A stretch of 64,000 nucleotides of DNA from DATJPR01 sp963752915 (GTDB taxonomy: Bacteria > Bacteroidota > Ignavibacteria > UBA10030 > UBA6906). The stretch is taken from the NCBI GenBank assembly GCA_963752915.1, contig CAVVZZ010000015.1, forward strand, positions 496,001 through 560,000. Direction: 5' to 3'. The notes beneath the pieces were generated by a model that worked only from the letters and a program-made list of their open reading frames with translations, made no database searches and was not told the DNA's origin. The position numbers and the translations under genes were made by a program. Below are positions 51,430 to 61,544 of this stretch, one piece after another. The stretch's first letter is position 1. The number at the start of each line of letters is the position of its first letter.

Positions 51430-52871
51430 AGCACCGAGTCTTGCCCGTACCCGGGGAAAGCGTGTGAAGTCGGATCGGGCAACGATCCTCATCGTTGATG
51501 ACGACGAAAAGATCCTCTTTGCGTTCCAGGAGGTCTTCAAGGCGGAAGGATATCGGAGTATTCTGGCCAGGAATGGGGAAGAGGCGGTTCAGGAATGCGT
51601 GTCGACACATCCTGACGCTGTCTTCATGGACATCACCATGCCGAAACTCGATGGGCTCGGCGCACTGCAACAGATCAAGCGACAAACGCCGCAGATTCCT
51701 GTTGTCCTGATCACGGGATTCGGAACGATGCAAACAGCGATCAAGGCGATGCAGCACGGGGCCTTCGAATACCTCACCAAGCCCTTGGATCTCGAGAGAA
51801 TACGTGCCGTGACGAAACGTGCACTGACGAGCGGAAAGGGAGACGCGAGCGCAGTCAGTGACCAGTTGAGTTTTCAGACCAACGTCATGAGCCGCTACGA
51901 AATCGTCGGCAACAGTCCTCAGATGCAGGAGATCTACAAGCTGATTGGATCGATTTCGACAACGCCCAATCACACATCGGTCCTTGTTCTTGGCGAAAGC
52001 GGGACCGGCAAGGAACTGGTCGCCAGGGCCGTGCACGCCAACAGCGAGAATGCGGGGGAGCCGTTTGTCCCCATCAATTGCACCGCGCTCCCGGAGCCCC
52101 TCCTGGAATCGGAGTTGTTCGGCCACGAGAAGGGTGCCTTCACCGGTGCGGGCGAACGAAAGGTGGGGAAGTTCGAGATCGCCGGACGAGGGACGATCTT
52201 TCTGGATGAAATAGGAACCCTCTCTCCACTGCTTCAGCAGAAACTGCTGCGGGTGCTTCAGGAGCGGGAGTTCGAGCGTGTCGGGGGAAATCGTTCCGAT
52301 GCCTGTGCACGCGCGCTTCATTGCCGCGACCAATCAGGACCTCGCGAGCGGGGTGAAGAACAAATCGTTCCGTGAAGACCTGTTCTTCCGCCTCAACGTT
52401 GCCGTCGTGCATCTTCCTCCCCTCCGTGAACGAAGGGAGGATATTCCTTTCCTTGCCTCATATTTTCTCAAGAAGTACAATGAGCAACTGAAAAAGAGCA
52501 TCACGGGCTATTCACGCGAGGCGATGGCGATCCTCCAGAAGTACCACTATCCCGGCAACGTGCGTGAGCTCGAGAATCTGATCGAGCGATCGGTAATGTT
52601 GACGAAGGGCGAACTCGTCCTCCCGTACTCACTCTGCGAGATCGAGCCGTCCAGCCCTCCTCCGTCGCCCCAGCTTCCTATTGTCAGCCCATCGTTCAGC
52701 ACATCGCGCGAACACGTTCTTGACCTCTTCGAGAAGCAATTCGTCGTTGAACAACTGAACGCACATCGCGGCAACGTCTCCGCTGCCGCGAAGGCTTCGA
52801 AAATGACGCGACAAAACTTCCAGCGTCTGATGAAGAAGCACAGGATTACCGCTCCTTCCTTCCGCACATGA
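51422..52871 (+). CDS. NtrC-family sigma-54 activator (frameshifted)
   Basis: About 483 residues with one shift near 52290. The receiver domain has I-V-D-D-D and the phospho-Asp in V-F-M-D-I-T-M-P (near residue 69). The AAA+ domain shows Walker A G-E-S-G-T-G-K-E, the sigma-54 contact loop G-A-F-T-G-A, Walker B I-F-L-D-E-I-G, and, after the shift, F-I-A-A-T-N-Q-D-L and F-R-E-D-L-F-F-R-L-N-V. P-G-N-V-R-E-L-E-N-L-I-E-R follows. A Fis-type HTH (A-A-K-A-S-K-M-T-R-Q-N-F-Q-R-L) ends the protein. It pairs with the kinase just upstream and probably activates the sigma-54 promoter 160 bp downstream of its stop. Confidence 0.88.
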
Positions 52872-52933
52872 ATGACGAGTTAGCCATCTCACTTCCGGCG
52901 CAGTGCCCAACTGCCAATTCCTGATTGACACGC

Positions 52934-52952
52934 TGCCAAGTTCCGCTTGGCA
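52934..52952. promoter_or_regulatory. Palindromic upstream activator site, putative
   Basis: TGCCAAG-TTCCG-CTTGGCA is a perfect 7-bp dyad with a 5-base spacer. It is centred about 115 bp upstream of the start predicted from the sigma-54 promoter at 53032-53048, the usual distance for an NtrC-family enhancer. A related half-site (AGTGCC) occurs near 52902. No T-tract follows, so a terminator is less likely. Binding by the regulator encoded just upstream is inference. Confidence 0.5.
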
Positions 52953-53031
52953 CTCCTCACCCTCACTGACGCTCTTTCTCCGTAGATGTGGCTCTTCCAG
53001 CCCGTTTTGCGGGGTCGACATCTCCTCCGCG

Positions 53032-53048
53032 CTGGCACGAAGGTTGGA
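53032..53048 (+). promoter_or_regulatory. Sigma-54 (-24/-12) promoter
   Basis: CTGGCACGAAGGTTGGA matches the TGGCACG-N4-TTGCW consensus at all but one key base (GG in place of GC at -12). Spacing between the two GG dinucleotides is exactly 10 bases. Transcription would start near 53058, giving a leader of about 23 bases before the GTG at 53081 with its GAAGGAG ribosome site. The NtrC-family gene directly upstream supports function. Confidence 0.65.
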
Positions 53049-53080
53049 ATGCACCATGCGTGGAGAGAAGGAGCAATCTC

Positions 53081-53479
53081 GTGACACATCAGCCGAATGT
53101 CCTCATCGTTGACGACGACGTCAACATCGTTTCCGCGTTCGAAGGATTCCTCAAGAAAGAGCATTGCTCCATGTTTGCCTCCGCCGTGGCCGAAGATGCC
53201 CTCCGCACGATGGAGAAACGCCGGGTGGACCTTGTGATTTCCGATATCCGTCTCAGTCAGCAATCGGGAATCACGCTCCTCCTGCGCATCAAGCAGCTCT
53301 ATCCCTGGGTCCCGGTCATCGTGATCACGGGCCATCCCTCTCTCATCAAGGAGGAGGACGTCCGGTTCTACGGAGCCGACTACTACTTTCTGAAGCCTCT
53401 CGAGCTCGATGCACTGCGAGACGCCGTCAGGAACTGCCTGTTCCAAAACCATCAACACGATCGACAGGAATTGTCATGA
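53081..53479 (+). CDS. Single-domain response regulator
   Basis: A 132-residue receiver-only protein. The GTG at 53081 has GAAGGAG upstream; the longer in-frame extension overlaps the sigma-54 promoter and is unlikely. Motifs: L-I-V-D-D-D, phospho-Asp in L-V-I-S-D-I-R-L-S near residue 54, V-I-T-G-H and the K-P pair (F-L-K-P-L). There is no output domain, so it probably relays phosphate or binds a partner. Its stop overlaps the next start (ATGA). Confidence 0.8.
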   Translation: MTHQPNVLIVDDDVNIVSAFEGFLKKEHCSMFASAVAEDALRTMEKRRVDLVISDIRLSQQSGITLLLRIKQLYPWVPVIVITGHPSLIKEEDVRFYGADYYFLKPLELDALRDAVRNCLFQNHQHDRQELS

Positions 53480-54777
53480 AACGATTCGTCATCAGCCTGC
53501 TTTCTGTGGTCGTTCTCTTTCTGGGTCTCAAAGACACGTCGCTGAGTATTCCCGCGTTTGCCAGAAAATACAAAACCAGCTGCGCAACATGCCATAACGG
53601 GTTTCCAAAGCTGAACGCGTTCGGCGAAGCGTTCCGCAGGAACGGCTACCAGTTTCCCGATCACGGCGACGCGGAAGCCATCAAGGAGGAACCGGTCAGC
53701 CTGGGTTCCGACGGGAACAAGAAGGCGTTCCCCGATGCCATCTGGCCCGGCACGCTTCCGGGATCGTCGCCGATTTCTCTCTTCTTCAACGGTGAGATGG
53801 ACTACAATCCGAAGGTCGAACCGCGGTTCACGTTCGATGGCCTGGGAAGCAGCATCGAAGCAGTCGCCGCCGGCACGCTCGGAGAAGATCTCTCTTTCTG
53901 GGGACATCTTATCGTCAACAGCGATGGCACGGTGGAGCTGAACAGAATGTTCCTGATCTTCAGCAACATTGTCGGTGATTCGTATGCCTTGAATGCACGG
54001 ATCGGCGTGATTGAGCCCGGGCTGTTCTCGTTCTCCACACATCGGGCCTGGCTGGAGGGGTACTGGATGACCACCAGGGCATTCAGCGGTGACATGGGCT
54101 GGACAATCGAAGAGACGCAAAAGGGAGTCGAGCTTAACGGCATGGCGGCCGGACGATTCGGCTGGAACGCAGGAATTGTTGAAGGCTTCGGCGCACCCCA
54201 CTCCGATAAAGACTACTACGGCCACGTGACGTACAAGTTCGGCGGACTTCCGCTCGATGGAGTGATTGAAGGAGGGGCCGCGCCGAACAACGCGAAGCCC
54301 TACTTCGACAACTCCGTCACTATCGGTGCGTTCGCCTATCTGGGGAAGGCGACGCTCGGGCCCGACAGCGCGCAGCAGGACAATGCCTTCACCATGGTCG
54401 GCGCCGATGTCAATGCCTTCTATGAGCAGTTCAATCTCTTCGGCGGGGTCGGCCTGCGCCATGACGACCGTCCCTTCCTTGGAGATCCGCTGTCGCAGTC
54501 GGCCAATTCCACGGTATGGTTTACGGAACTGGATATGACGGTGTTCCCCTGGCTGATGCCGGGACTACGCTTCGAATCGTGGAACAGCCACACGCTTGAT
54601 CCCGTGAGCGGCGGGACAGTAGCCTATACAGACATGCAATTTGTTCCCGGTGTCGTGTTCCTGGTGCGTCCGAATGTCAAATTCACCCTCCGCACCATGG
54701 TGACGAAATTTGATTCCCAGATGGACACGAAATGGCAATTGGGACAAGTGGCGTTGGCACTGGCGCTTGGAATATAG
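53476..54777 (+). CDS. Porin-like outer-membrane protein with one heme c site
   Basis: A 433-residue protein whose ATG overlaps the preceding stop. After a signal peptide, a single heme c motif occurs at the start of the mature protein (K-T-S-C-A-T-C-H-N-G-F-P-K-L-N). F-G-E-A-F-R-R-N-G-Y-Q-F-P follows, a conserved pairing seen in a widespread family of cytochrome-bearing outer-membrane proteins. The remainder has alternating aromatic strands consistent with a beta-barrel (F-S-F-S-T-H-R-A-W-L-E-G-Y-W, G-A-F-A-Y-L-G-K-A). It may pass electrons or sense redox state across the outer membrane. It lies at the head of the bc-complex operon. Confidence 0.65.
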   Translation: MKRFVISLLSVVVLFLGLKDTSLSIPAFARKYKTSCATCHNGFPKLNAFGEAFRRNGYQFPDHGDAEAIKEEPVSLGSDGNKKAFPDAIWPGTLPGSSPISLFFNGEMDYNPKVEPRFTFDGLGSSIEAVAAGTLGEDLSFWGHLIVNSDGTVELNRMFLIFSNIVGDSYALNARIGVIEPGLFSFSTHRAWLEGYWMTTRAFSGDMGWTIEETQKGVELNGMAAGRFGWNAGIVEGFGAPHSDKDYYGHVTYKFGGLPLDGVIEGGAAPNNAKPYFDNSVTIGAFAYLGKATLGPDSAQQDNAFTMVGADVNAFYEQFNLFGGVGLRHDDRPFLGDPLSQSANSTVWFTELDMTVFPWLMPGLRFESWNSHTLDPVSGGTVAYTDMQFVPGVVFLVRPNVKFTLRTMVTKFDSQMDTKWQLGQVALALALGI

Positions 54778-54824
54778 TCCGTCGTTTTCTCTCACACATT
54801 CCTGGATGAAGGAAGAATGATCCC

Positions 54825-55430
54825 ATGAAGAAGACCCTTGTGAAGCAGATACTCTTCGCTGCAATTGTCCTGCTGATCGGCACCCATCGAGCGCCCGCAG
54901 GTGACATTTCCGGCACGGTCAAGGCGAAGGGAGTCAAGAATAGCGGCGATGCGGTCATCTATATCGATAAGATCCCCTCGAAGACCTTCCCTGCTCCCGC
55001 GGAACATGCCGTGATGAATCAGAAGAACCTGATGTTTGTTCCTCATGTCCTTCCGATTGCCGTGGGAACCACGGTGGATTTCCTGAACAGTGACAATGTG
55101 CTGCACAACGTGTTTTCCCCCGACGCCTGCTCGGAAAAATTCAACCTGGGATCGTGGCCGAAGGGACATACGAAGTCCTACACATTCAAGGCGCCGGGAT
55201 GCGTGTCGACCTTGCTCTGCAACGTCCATCCGGAAATGGAAGGGTACGTCGTCGTTGTCGAGACACCATACTTCGCCGTGAGCGCGACCGACGGCAGCTA
55301 TTCGATCAAGAATGTACCACCAGGAAAGTATACGCTGAAGATCTGGCACGAGAAGCTGAAAGGAGCGGATGTCAGCGTCGACGTTCCTGAAAAGGGCTCC
55401 GCTACCGTGGACTTCGATCTTCACCGGTAG
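54825..55430 (+). CDS. Cupredoxin with C-terminal regulatory-like domain
   Basis: A 201-residue secreted protein with a signal peptide (F-A-A-I-V-L-L-I-G-T). The plastocyanin-like fold is visible: V-D-F-L-N-S-D-N-V-L-H-N-V-F-S-P supplies the first His, and L-L-C-N-V-H-P-E-M-E-G supplies Cys, His and Met, the complete type 1 copper set. A short CarboxypepD-regulatory-like domain (D-G-S-Y-S-I-K-N-V-P-P-G-K-Y-T-L) ends the protein. It is a likely periplasmic electron carrier serving the bc complex encoded downstream. Confidence 0.8.
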   Translation: MKKTLVKQILFAAIVLLIGTHRAPAGDISGTVKAKGVKNSGDAVIYIDKIPSKTFPAPAEHAVMNQKNLMFVPHVLPIAVGTTVDFLNSDNVLHNVFSPDACSEKFNLGSWPKGHTKSYTFKAPGCVSTLLCNVHPEMEGYVVVVETPYFAVSATDGSYSIKNVPPGKYTLKIWHEKLKGADVSVDVPEKGSATVDFDLHR

Positions 55431-55468
55431 AGGATCGTCTCAACTTCACAGACAGGCAGGAGGACACT

Positions 55469-55702
55469 ATGAACAGTACAGCGAAAACCGCGTTGCGCGG
55501 ACTTTGCTCGTGCGCTCTTGTACTTGGCTTGCTGGCACTCCTCATCGAAACGCGATCGACGGGTGAAGCATTGGAGACGCTCAAATTGAACCTCTTGCCG
55601 GGGGCCTTCTCGACCATTGCCGCCGGAGTGGCGGGCCTGGCAGTTCTCGGCTTCGCCGCTCTGTATGTGTGGGATCACAAGGGAAAGATAAAGCACCCGT
55701 AG
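55469..55702 (+). CDS. Small membrane protein of the bc operon
   Basis: A 77-residue protein with AGGAGG upstream. Helix 1 is A-L-V-L-G-L-L-A-L-L-I and helix 2 is A-G-V-A-G-L-A-V-L-G-F-A-A-L-Y-V-W; the tail is basic. It resembles small accessory subunits of respiratory complexes but no family is recognised. It ends 4 bp before the flavoprotein gene. Confidence 0.6.
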   Translation: MNSTAKTALRGLCSCALVLGLLALLIETRSTGEALETLKLNLLPGAFSTIAAGVAGLAVLGFAALYVWDHKGKIKHP

Positions 55703-55706
55703 CACC

Positions 55707-57592
55707 ATGCCCGACCAACTGAAATTCGTCGATCTGGAGTGGCTGGACTCCAACTTCCCCTGCATGTCGGCCTGTCCTGTGCACACGGAATCCGGACGGT
55801 ATGTGGCACTGGTGGAGGAAGGGAAGTACAAGGAGGCCTATCACGTTGCGCGCCGCCCGAATCCGTTCGCCTCGATCTGCGGGCGGATTTGCGCGGCGCC
55901 CTGCGAAGCCGCGTGCCGGCGGGGACAGATCGACCAGCCGATTGCCATCCGGGCCCTCAAGCGCTTCGTGTGCGAACGATACGGCGTCGAGAGCATGATC
56001 GACCTCGAGCGACTCAAGGAAGTGTTCGGCAAAACTGTGAAGAAGAATGGGAAGAAGGCGGCTGTCATCGGGGCAGGACCAGCCGGCCTTTCCTGCGCTC
56101 ACGATCTGGCACTCCTGGGATACGACGTCACCGTGTTCGAGTCGCAGCCGGTCGCCGGCGGAATGCTGCGTTTGGGTGTCCCGGAATACCGACTCCCCCG
56201 GGAATTGATCAGGATGGAAGTCAACGCTGTCCTGAGCCTCGGCGTCGAGCTGAGACTCAACTCCGCCGTCGGCAGGGACTTTACGCTCACCGATCTGAAG
56301 CGCCAGGGGTATCAGGCCGTCTTCATTGCCATCGGAGCGCACAAGAGCCGCGATCTTCGCATTGAAGGGGTGGAATTTGACGGGGTCCTTCGCGGGGTTG
56401 ACTTTCTGTTGAACGTCAATCTCGGATTCAAGGTGGACCTGGGAGGCAAAGTCCTCGTGATCGGAGGCGGGAACGTTGCCATCGACGTTGCGAGGACGGC
56501 TGCGCGACAGGAGAAGACAGACATCGGTCATGTGACCGAGGTCTCCGAGGCACTGGACGTTGCCCGCTCGGCCGTGCGGTTTGGGGCCAAGGAGGTCCAT
56601 CTTGTCTGCCTTGAGGACTGGAACGAGATGCCGGCGACGAAAGAGGAGATCGAGGAAGCGCTTGAAGAGCGCGTCCATATTCACACCCGCAAGGGGCCCG
56701 GCAAGATTCTCGGAAAGCAAGGGAAGGTGGTCGGACTTCAAACCACCGATTGTCTCTCCGTGTTTGACGCGGCCGGGAAATTCAATCCGCAATTTCTTGC
56801 CGGGTCCGAACAGGTGATGGAGGCGGACACGATCATCATGGCCATCGGCCAGACGTCCGATCTCACCTGGGTCCGGCCCGGGGACGGCATCGCGCTGACT
56901 CCACGGAATACGATTCAGGTCGATCCTGCGACCCTCGCGACCACTGCGCCGGGCATCTTTGCAGGGGGTGATGTCTCGTTCGGCCCCCGCAACGCCATCG
57001 ATGCGATCGCGAACGGGAAGAAGGCCGCTCAGTCGATGCACAGGTATCTGAGCGGCGGTGCGGCACAGAACGTCGAAGTGCAGTTCCATGAGCGCAAAGT
57101 TGAAATCATCGTCACGGAGAGTTCCCAGTACAATCGCCCGTGGCGATACGAACAGACGAAGCGCGTCCCGGTTCCCTGCCTCCCGATCGATCGCCGCATC
57201 GGTATCGCCCAGATCGAGCTGGGGTACACGGAGGATCAGGCGCGCCTGGAGGCATCGCGGTGCCTTCATTGCTGGGAGAACACGAAATTCAACGAGGGCG
57301 GCGAAGAGACCGGGAGCGAATGCATTCTCTGCGGCGGGTGTGTGGACATCTGTCCGGAGAGCTGCATCGACCTTGTCGCTCTCGATCGAATTTCGGCGGG
57401 ACGGACATGCTCGAGCAATTGGCCGGGACCTATGACATTGTCATGCGGGGCGAAACGCAGGGGACGATCGGATCCGTCATGATCAAAGACGAAGACGTCT
57501 GTATCCGGTGCGGGCTGTGCGCCAAGCGGTGCCCGGTCGGATGCATCACGATGGAAGGGTATTCCGTCTCCGAAACACTACCGATTTCGTAA
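55707..57592 (+). CDS. GltD-like FAD/4Fe-4S oxidoreductase (frameshifted)
   Basis: About 628 residues after a shift near 57400. The N-terminal Fe-S domain has C-M-S-A-C-P-V-H and C-G-R-I-C-A-A-P-C-E-A-A-C. The FAD site V-I-G-A-G-P-A-G-L-S-C is near residue 122 and a second nucleotide site G-G-G-N-V-A-I-D-V-A-R-T-A near 253; both are typical of the glutamate-synthase small-subunit fold. The C-terminus adds two [4Fe-4S] ferredoxin motifs, C-I-L-C-G-G-C-V-D-I-C-P before the shift and C-I-R-C-G-L-C-A-K-R-C-P after it. Such enzymes exchange electrons between NAD(P)H and Fe-S carriers. Here it precedes Rieske and cytochrome b genes, suggesting it couples NAD(P) to the quinone pool. No GltB partner is present. 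Confidence 0.8.
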
Positions 57593-57603
57593 GAGGAGAT
57601 CCA

Positions 57604-58105
57604 GTGGAAACAGACGAGAAGCACAAGAGAGGGGCGAGCAGGGCTGTCAGGGTCCTTTTCACGCCGGCATTTTCTCGAGCTCGTCGGCATGGGGGCAGTC
57701 GGGATAGCGGCCGCCGGCAGCATCGCGCTGAGTGCGAAATACCTCTCCCCGAACGTCGTGCGGGAACCCCCGACGCAGTTCAAGGTCGGGCGTCCGGAGG
57801 ACTTTCCTCCCGGAAGCGTTACGCTCGACAAGGAACAAAAGGTGTTCATCGTCCGGGCCAAAGAAGGGAATTTTTACGCCCTTTCGGCGGTCTGCACGCA
57901 CCTCGGGTGCATCGCGAACTGGAAGCCGGAGGAAGGGATCGTCGCGTGTCCCTGCCACGGGAGCAAGTTCGGCAAAGAGGGGAAAGTGATCGCGGGGCCG
58001 GCGCCAAAGGCTTGCAGCGGTTTGCGTTGTCGCCTGGACGACCAGGGACAAATTGTCGTCGACAAATCCGTGATCGTCGGCGAGGACGTGACGCTCAAGG
58101 CGTGA
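57604..58105 (+). CDS. Rieske iron-sulfur protein (frameshifted)
   Basis: About 166 residues. The GTG at 57604 leads into a Tat-type signal completed after a single-base shift near 57650 (S-R-R-H-F-L-E-L then a hydrophobic G-A-V-G-I-A-A-A-G-S). The cluster-binding motifs are C-T-H-L-G-C and C-P-C-H-G-S, each giving one Cys and one His to the [2Fe-2S] centre plus the disulfide Cys. P-A-P-K-A stands where bc1/b6f proteins have the conserved Pro loop. It is the electron-accepting subunit of a cytochrome bc complex. Confidence 0.85.
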
Positions 58106-58114
58106 ACTGTTGTC

Positions 58115-59577
58115 ATGCCTTCGTCGATGAAGGCAGACGTCCAGCAAGTCAAGGAGAGGGAACGTGCAAAAGCACTCGATGCGCTGACCCGGTCACAGGT
58201 GTGGCGATCCATATTTCGTCACGGGCTTCCATTATCCAACCGGACGCGCGCCGAGGCGGTCTTCTACAATTTCTTCCTCCACGTCCACCCGACGAAGGTG
58301 CGCAAGGGTGCGCTGCGATTCACCTACACGTGGGGTCTCGGAGGACTTTCCGCGGGATTGTTCTTCGTCCTCGCGGTAACCGGGGCTCTCCTGATGCTGT
58401 ATTACCGACCCTCGGTTCCTCAGGCATACGCCGATATGAAAGACCTTCAATTCGTGGTATCGTCGGGACAGTTCCTCCGGAACATGCATCGATGGTCGGC
58501 GCATGCGATGGTCGCAATGGTGTTTCTCCACATGCTGCGCGTCTTCTATACCGGCGCCTATCGGCCCCCGAAGGAATTCAACTGGATGGTCGGCGTCGTC
58601 CTGTTCGTGATCACGATTCTCCTCAGTTACACGGGATATCTTCTGCCATGGGACCAGCTGGCCTTCTGGGGCATCTCCGTCGGCACGAACATGGCACGCG
58701 CGGTGCCGTTCGGGATCGGAGATAAGATCTCGTATCTCCTTCTGGGCGGAAATATCGTAGGGCGACAACGCGCTCGTCCGGTTCTACGTTCTGCATTGCT
58801 TCATCCTCCCCGTGGGGATCATGATCTTGATGGGGATACACTTCTGGCGGGTGCGGAAGGACGGGGGAGTATGAGCGCGATGACTCCAGACTTCCAGGTG
58901 GAGAAGAGTTCGGACGCGAAGAAGACTCCCCGACGCATTGCCTTCATCAAAGGGCGAACGGCCGCGCGCGTCAAGAAGGAGGAAACGGAAATGGTCATGA
59001 CGGTCCCAAACCTCGTGATCAGGGAAACGATTGCGTTTGAAGTGATGGTGATTGTCCTCGTTCTCATTTCGCTCTTCTTCAATGCACCGCTCGAATGGAT
59101 TGCCAATCCCCAGCATACGCCCAATCCCGCAAAGGCGCCGTGGTATTTTCTGGGACTGCAGGAACTCCTGCACTACTTTCCTCCCGTGGTTGCGGGCGTC
59201 ATCCTGCCGGCCTCGTTGTGGTCGCGCTGATCGTGATCCCGTATTTCCGGGTCAACGTGGCTCGCGAAGGGGCTCTGGGAAGATTCTTCCAGGAAGACGC
59301 TGACGGTCATCCTCATCATTGCCGGCGTCCTTTCCCTGGTGCTCTTGAAATATGCCGTGTACGCCATGCTGGTGCCGACCTTGATGGTGATCGGCTTCAT
59401 GGTCGTCCCGTATTTCGTGAAAAGGAGAACGGGCTCACGGATGGCTCGGATCACGCCCGCTGTCATGGTGGATCATGACGTGGTTTGTCATCATCGTCGT
59501 CGTGTCTGACGACGGTTGGCATGCTCTTCCGCGGACCGGAGTGGAGCTGGGCGTGGCCGTGGAAGGAGATCTATTGA
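58115..59577 (+). CDS. Cytochrome b6/subunit IV fusion (frameshifted)
   Basis: About 487 residues once several single-base shifts are bridged (near 58758, 58868, 59215, 59275 and 59460). Heme ligands are placed as in b6: H-R-W-S-A-H...F-L-H in helix B (13 residues between ligands) and L-H...G-I-H in helix D (14 residues), the latter lying between two compensating shifts. N-P-A-K-A-P-W-Y-F-L-G-L-Q-E and the following helices form the subunit IV-like quinol site. The end (W-P-W-K-E-I-Y) overlaps the next ATG (TGATG). It forms the membrane core with the Rieske protein. Confidence 0.8.
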
Positions 59578-61520
59578 TGGAGAAGCTCAGGAAGTACTTT
59601 GCGATCACGAGCGTGGTGTTTCTTGTCGTTCTTGCGGTGTCGCCATTCACGGATTCCCTTCGCGAGTGGAAGGACTATCAGACGAGGTATAACAAGCTGG
59701 TTGCGCAGCTCCCCGAACGTGTGAAGCCGTCGACGATCGGCATCAGGCAGATCTGGGTCCAGAGGCTGGACCGTGTTGACCGGTGCATCAGGTGTCATCT
59801 GGGGGTGAAAGAGCCGGCGCTCCACTCTGCGCCCGAGCCGTACCGGACGCATCCCCAGATCTACCATGACGTCGAAGATTTCGGATGCACGTTCTGTCAC
59901 GAAGGGCAGGGTGCGGCCACGGAATACAGGGAGTCCCGCGGCAACGTGAAATACTGGGACACGCCCATTCTTCCGCGCGCATATATGGAGGCCTCCTGCG
60001 CGAAGTGTCACAAAGAGAAGGACGTTCCCGAGGCGCCGATCCTGAATCTCGGCCGCAAGCTGATCCGAGAGTCGAATTGCGTGGGATGCCACAGGCTGGA
60101 CGGATATCAGAAGCAATGGGTGCCTGCGACTTGATGGGATCGGCTCGAAGGTGGACCGGACATGGTTGGTGGGCTGGTTGAAGAATCCCAAGGGGTACTT
60201 CCCCGGGACGAGGATGCCGGACTTTCTTCTCGCGGATGAAGAGGCAAACATGCTGGCCGACTTCCTCCTCTCTTTCAAAACCCTGCCGGGAGCGACCACT
60301 CGATCCCTTGCCGAAGCAGCTCGTCTCGTCGACGGCAGCACAGAAGGCGAAGCTTGTCGAGGCCGGCTCGACACTCTTCAGGGAAGCGCGCTGCATCAGC
60401 TGCCATGCAGTGAATGGGAAGGGGGGAGAGGGAGCGACAGAGCTGGGGAAGGTGGCGAGCAAAGTCAGCGAACAATGGCTGTACAATTATGTGAAGAACC
60501 GAAACGGCTGATGCCGGGCGTCCGGATGCCGCGGTTCCGGTTCACGGAGGAGCAGCTCGTGAGCCTCGTGGCATACATGGAGAGCGAATTTGTCGACTTC
60601 GATAAAGACATCGGCCTCGCAGCACACGCCGGATCCGGCGTACTATGAGAAGGGACTGGCACTCTTCAATAAATACAACTGCAAGGGGTGTCACAACCTT
60701 TCGGCTGCGCCGACTGAAGAGGAGATGGGACCGGACCTGACGGCCATCGGGTGCAAGAAGATCTACGAGATCGAGTTCGGCCCGTCAGGCATTGACCAGA
60801 CTTTCCCGGCGTATCTCGACACAAAGCTGACCAATCCCCGCGTCTTTGCGCCGGGGCTGCGGATGCCCCGGTTTGAGTTCACGCGGAACAGGCGCAGGCA
60901 ATCGCCGTTGCCCTGCTCGGCAACACGAGCGAAAAGATACCGGAGGAGTTCATCGTTCACGCTGCCCCTCCGAGCACGTTCGAGCCACAGGGGGACTTCG
61001 GGAAGCTCGTGAATGACCTCGCTTGCCTGGGTTGCCACATGATGAACGGCCAGGGGCGTCTTGTTGCCACCGATCTCGTCCTTGGAGGCGAGTCAGGCGC
61101 AGGCGACATGGATCAAGGGATATTTCAAGGTCCCGTATTCGCTCCGGCCCATGCTCACGGTGCGGATGCCCAAGCTCTTCCTCTGGGAGGAGGAAATCCA
61201 GACGATCGTCGACTACATGGAAAAGGCGTTCATCGCAGACAGTCTCGAGCGCAGCGTGCCTTCCGACGTTGTTACGGTGGCGGAAGGGGAAAAGTCTGTA
61301 CTACGAGCGGTACGGGTGCCAATCGTGTCATCAGATCGGTGGGGCCGGAGGGTACGTCGGACCCCCGCTCGACAAGCTCGGTTCGCGCCTCAAAGCGGGT
61401 TGGGTATTCCATTGGTTGAAGGATCCGCAGGCATACAAGCCGGCGACCCTCGAGCCAAACAACAATCTGTCAGATGCAGACGCTGATGCACTGACGGCAT
61501 ATCTCATGAGCCTGAAATAG
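59577..61520 (+). CDS. Octaheme cytochrome c subunit (multiply frameshifted)
   Basis: About 645 residues after bridging shifts near 60130, 60300, 60510, 60615, 60895, 61090 and 61295. One N-terminal membrane helix (V-V-F-L-V-V-L-A-V) anchors it. Eight heme sites are visible in order: C-I-R-C-H, C-T-F-C-H, C-A-K-C-H, C-V-G-C-H, C-I-S-C-H, C-K-G-C-H, C-L-G-C-H, C-Q-S-C-H. The last five repeat a cytochrome c module with W-L-x-x-P...M-P-x-F and a partner Met. It would carry electrons from the Rieske centre to periplasmic acceptors. The start overlaps the cytochrome b stop, so assembly is probably co-translational. Confidence 0.75.
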
Positions 61521-61544
61521 TTCGACAGAGACAGGTGATCGTCG

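Noticed and set aside
55581..57269. 562-codon antisense frame opposite the flavoprotein gene
   Set aside because: The sense strand carries complete FAD, NAD(P) and Fe-S motifs; the antisense product has none.
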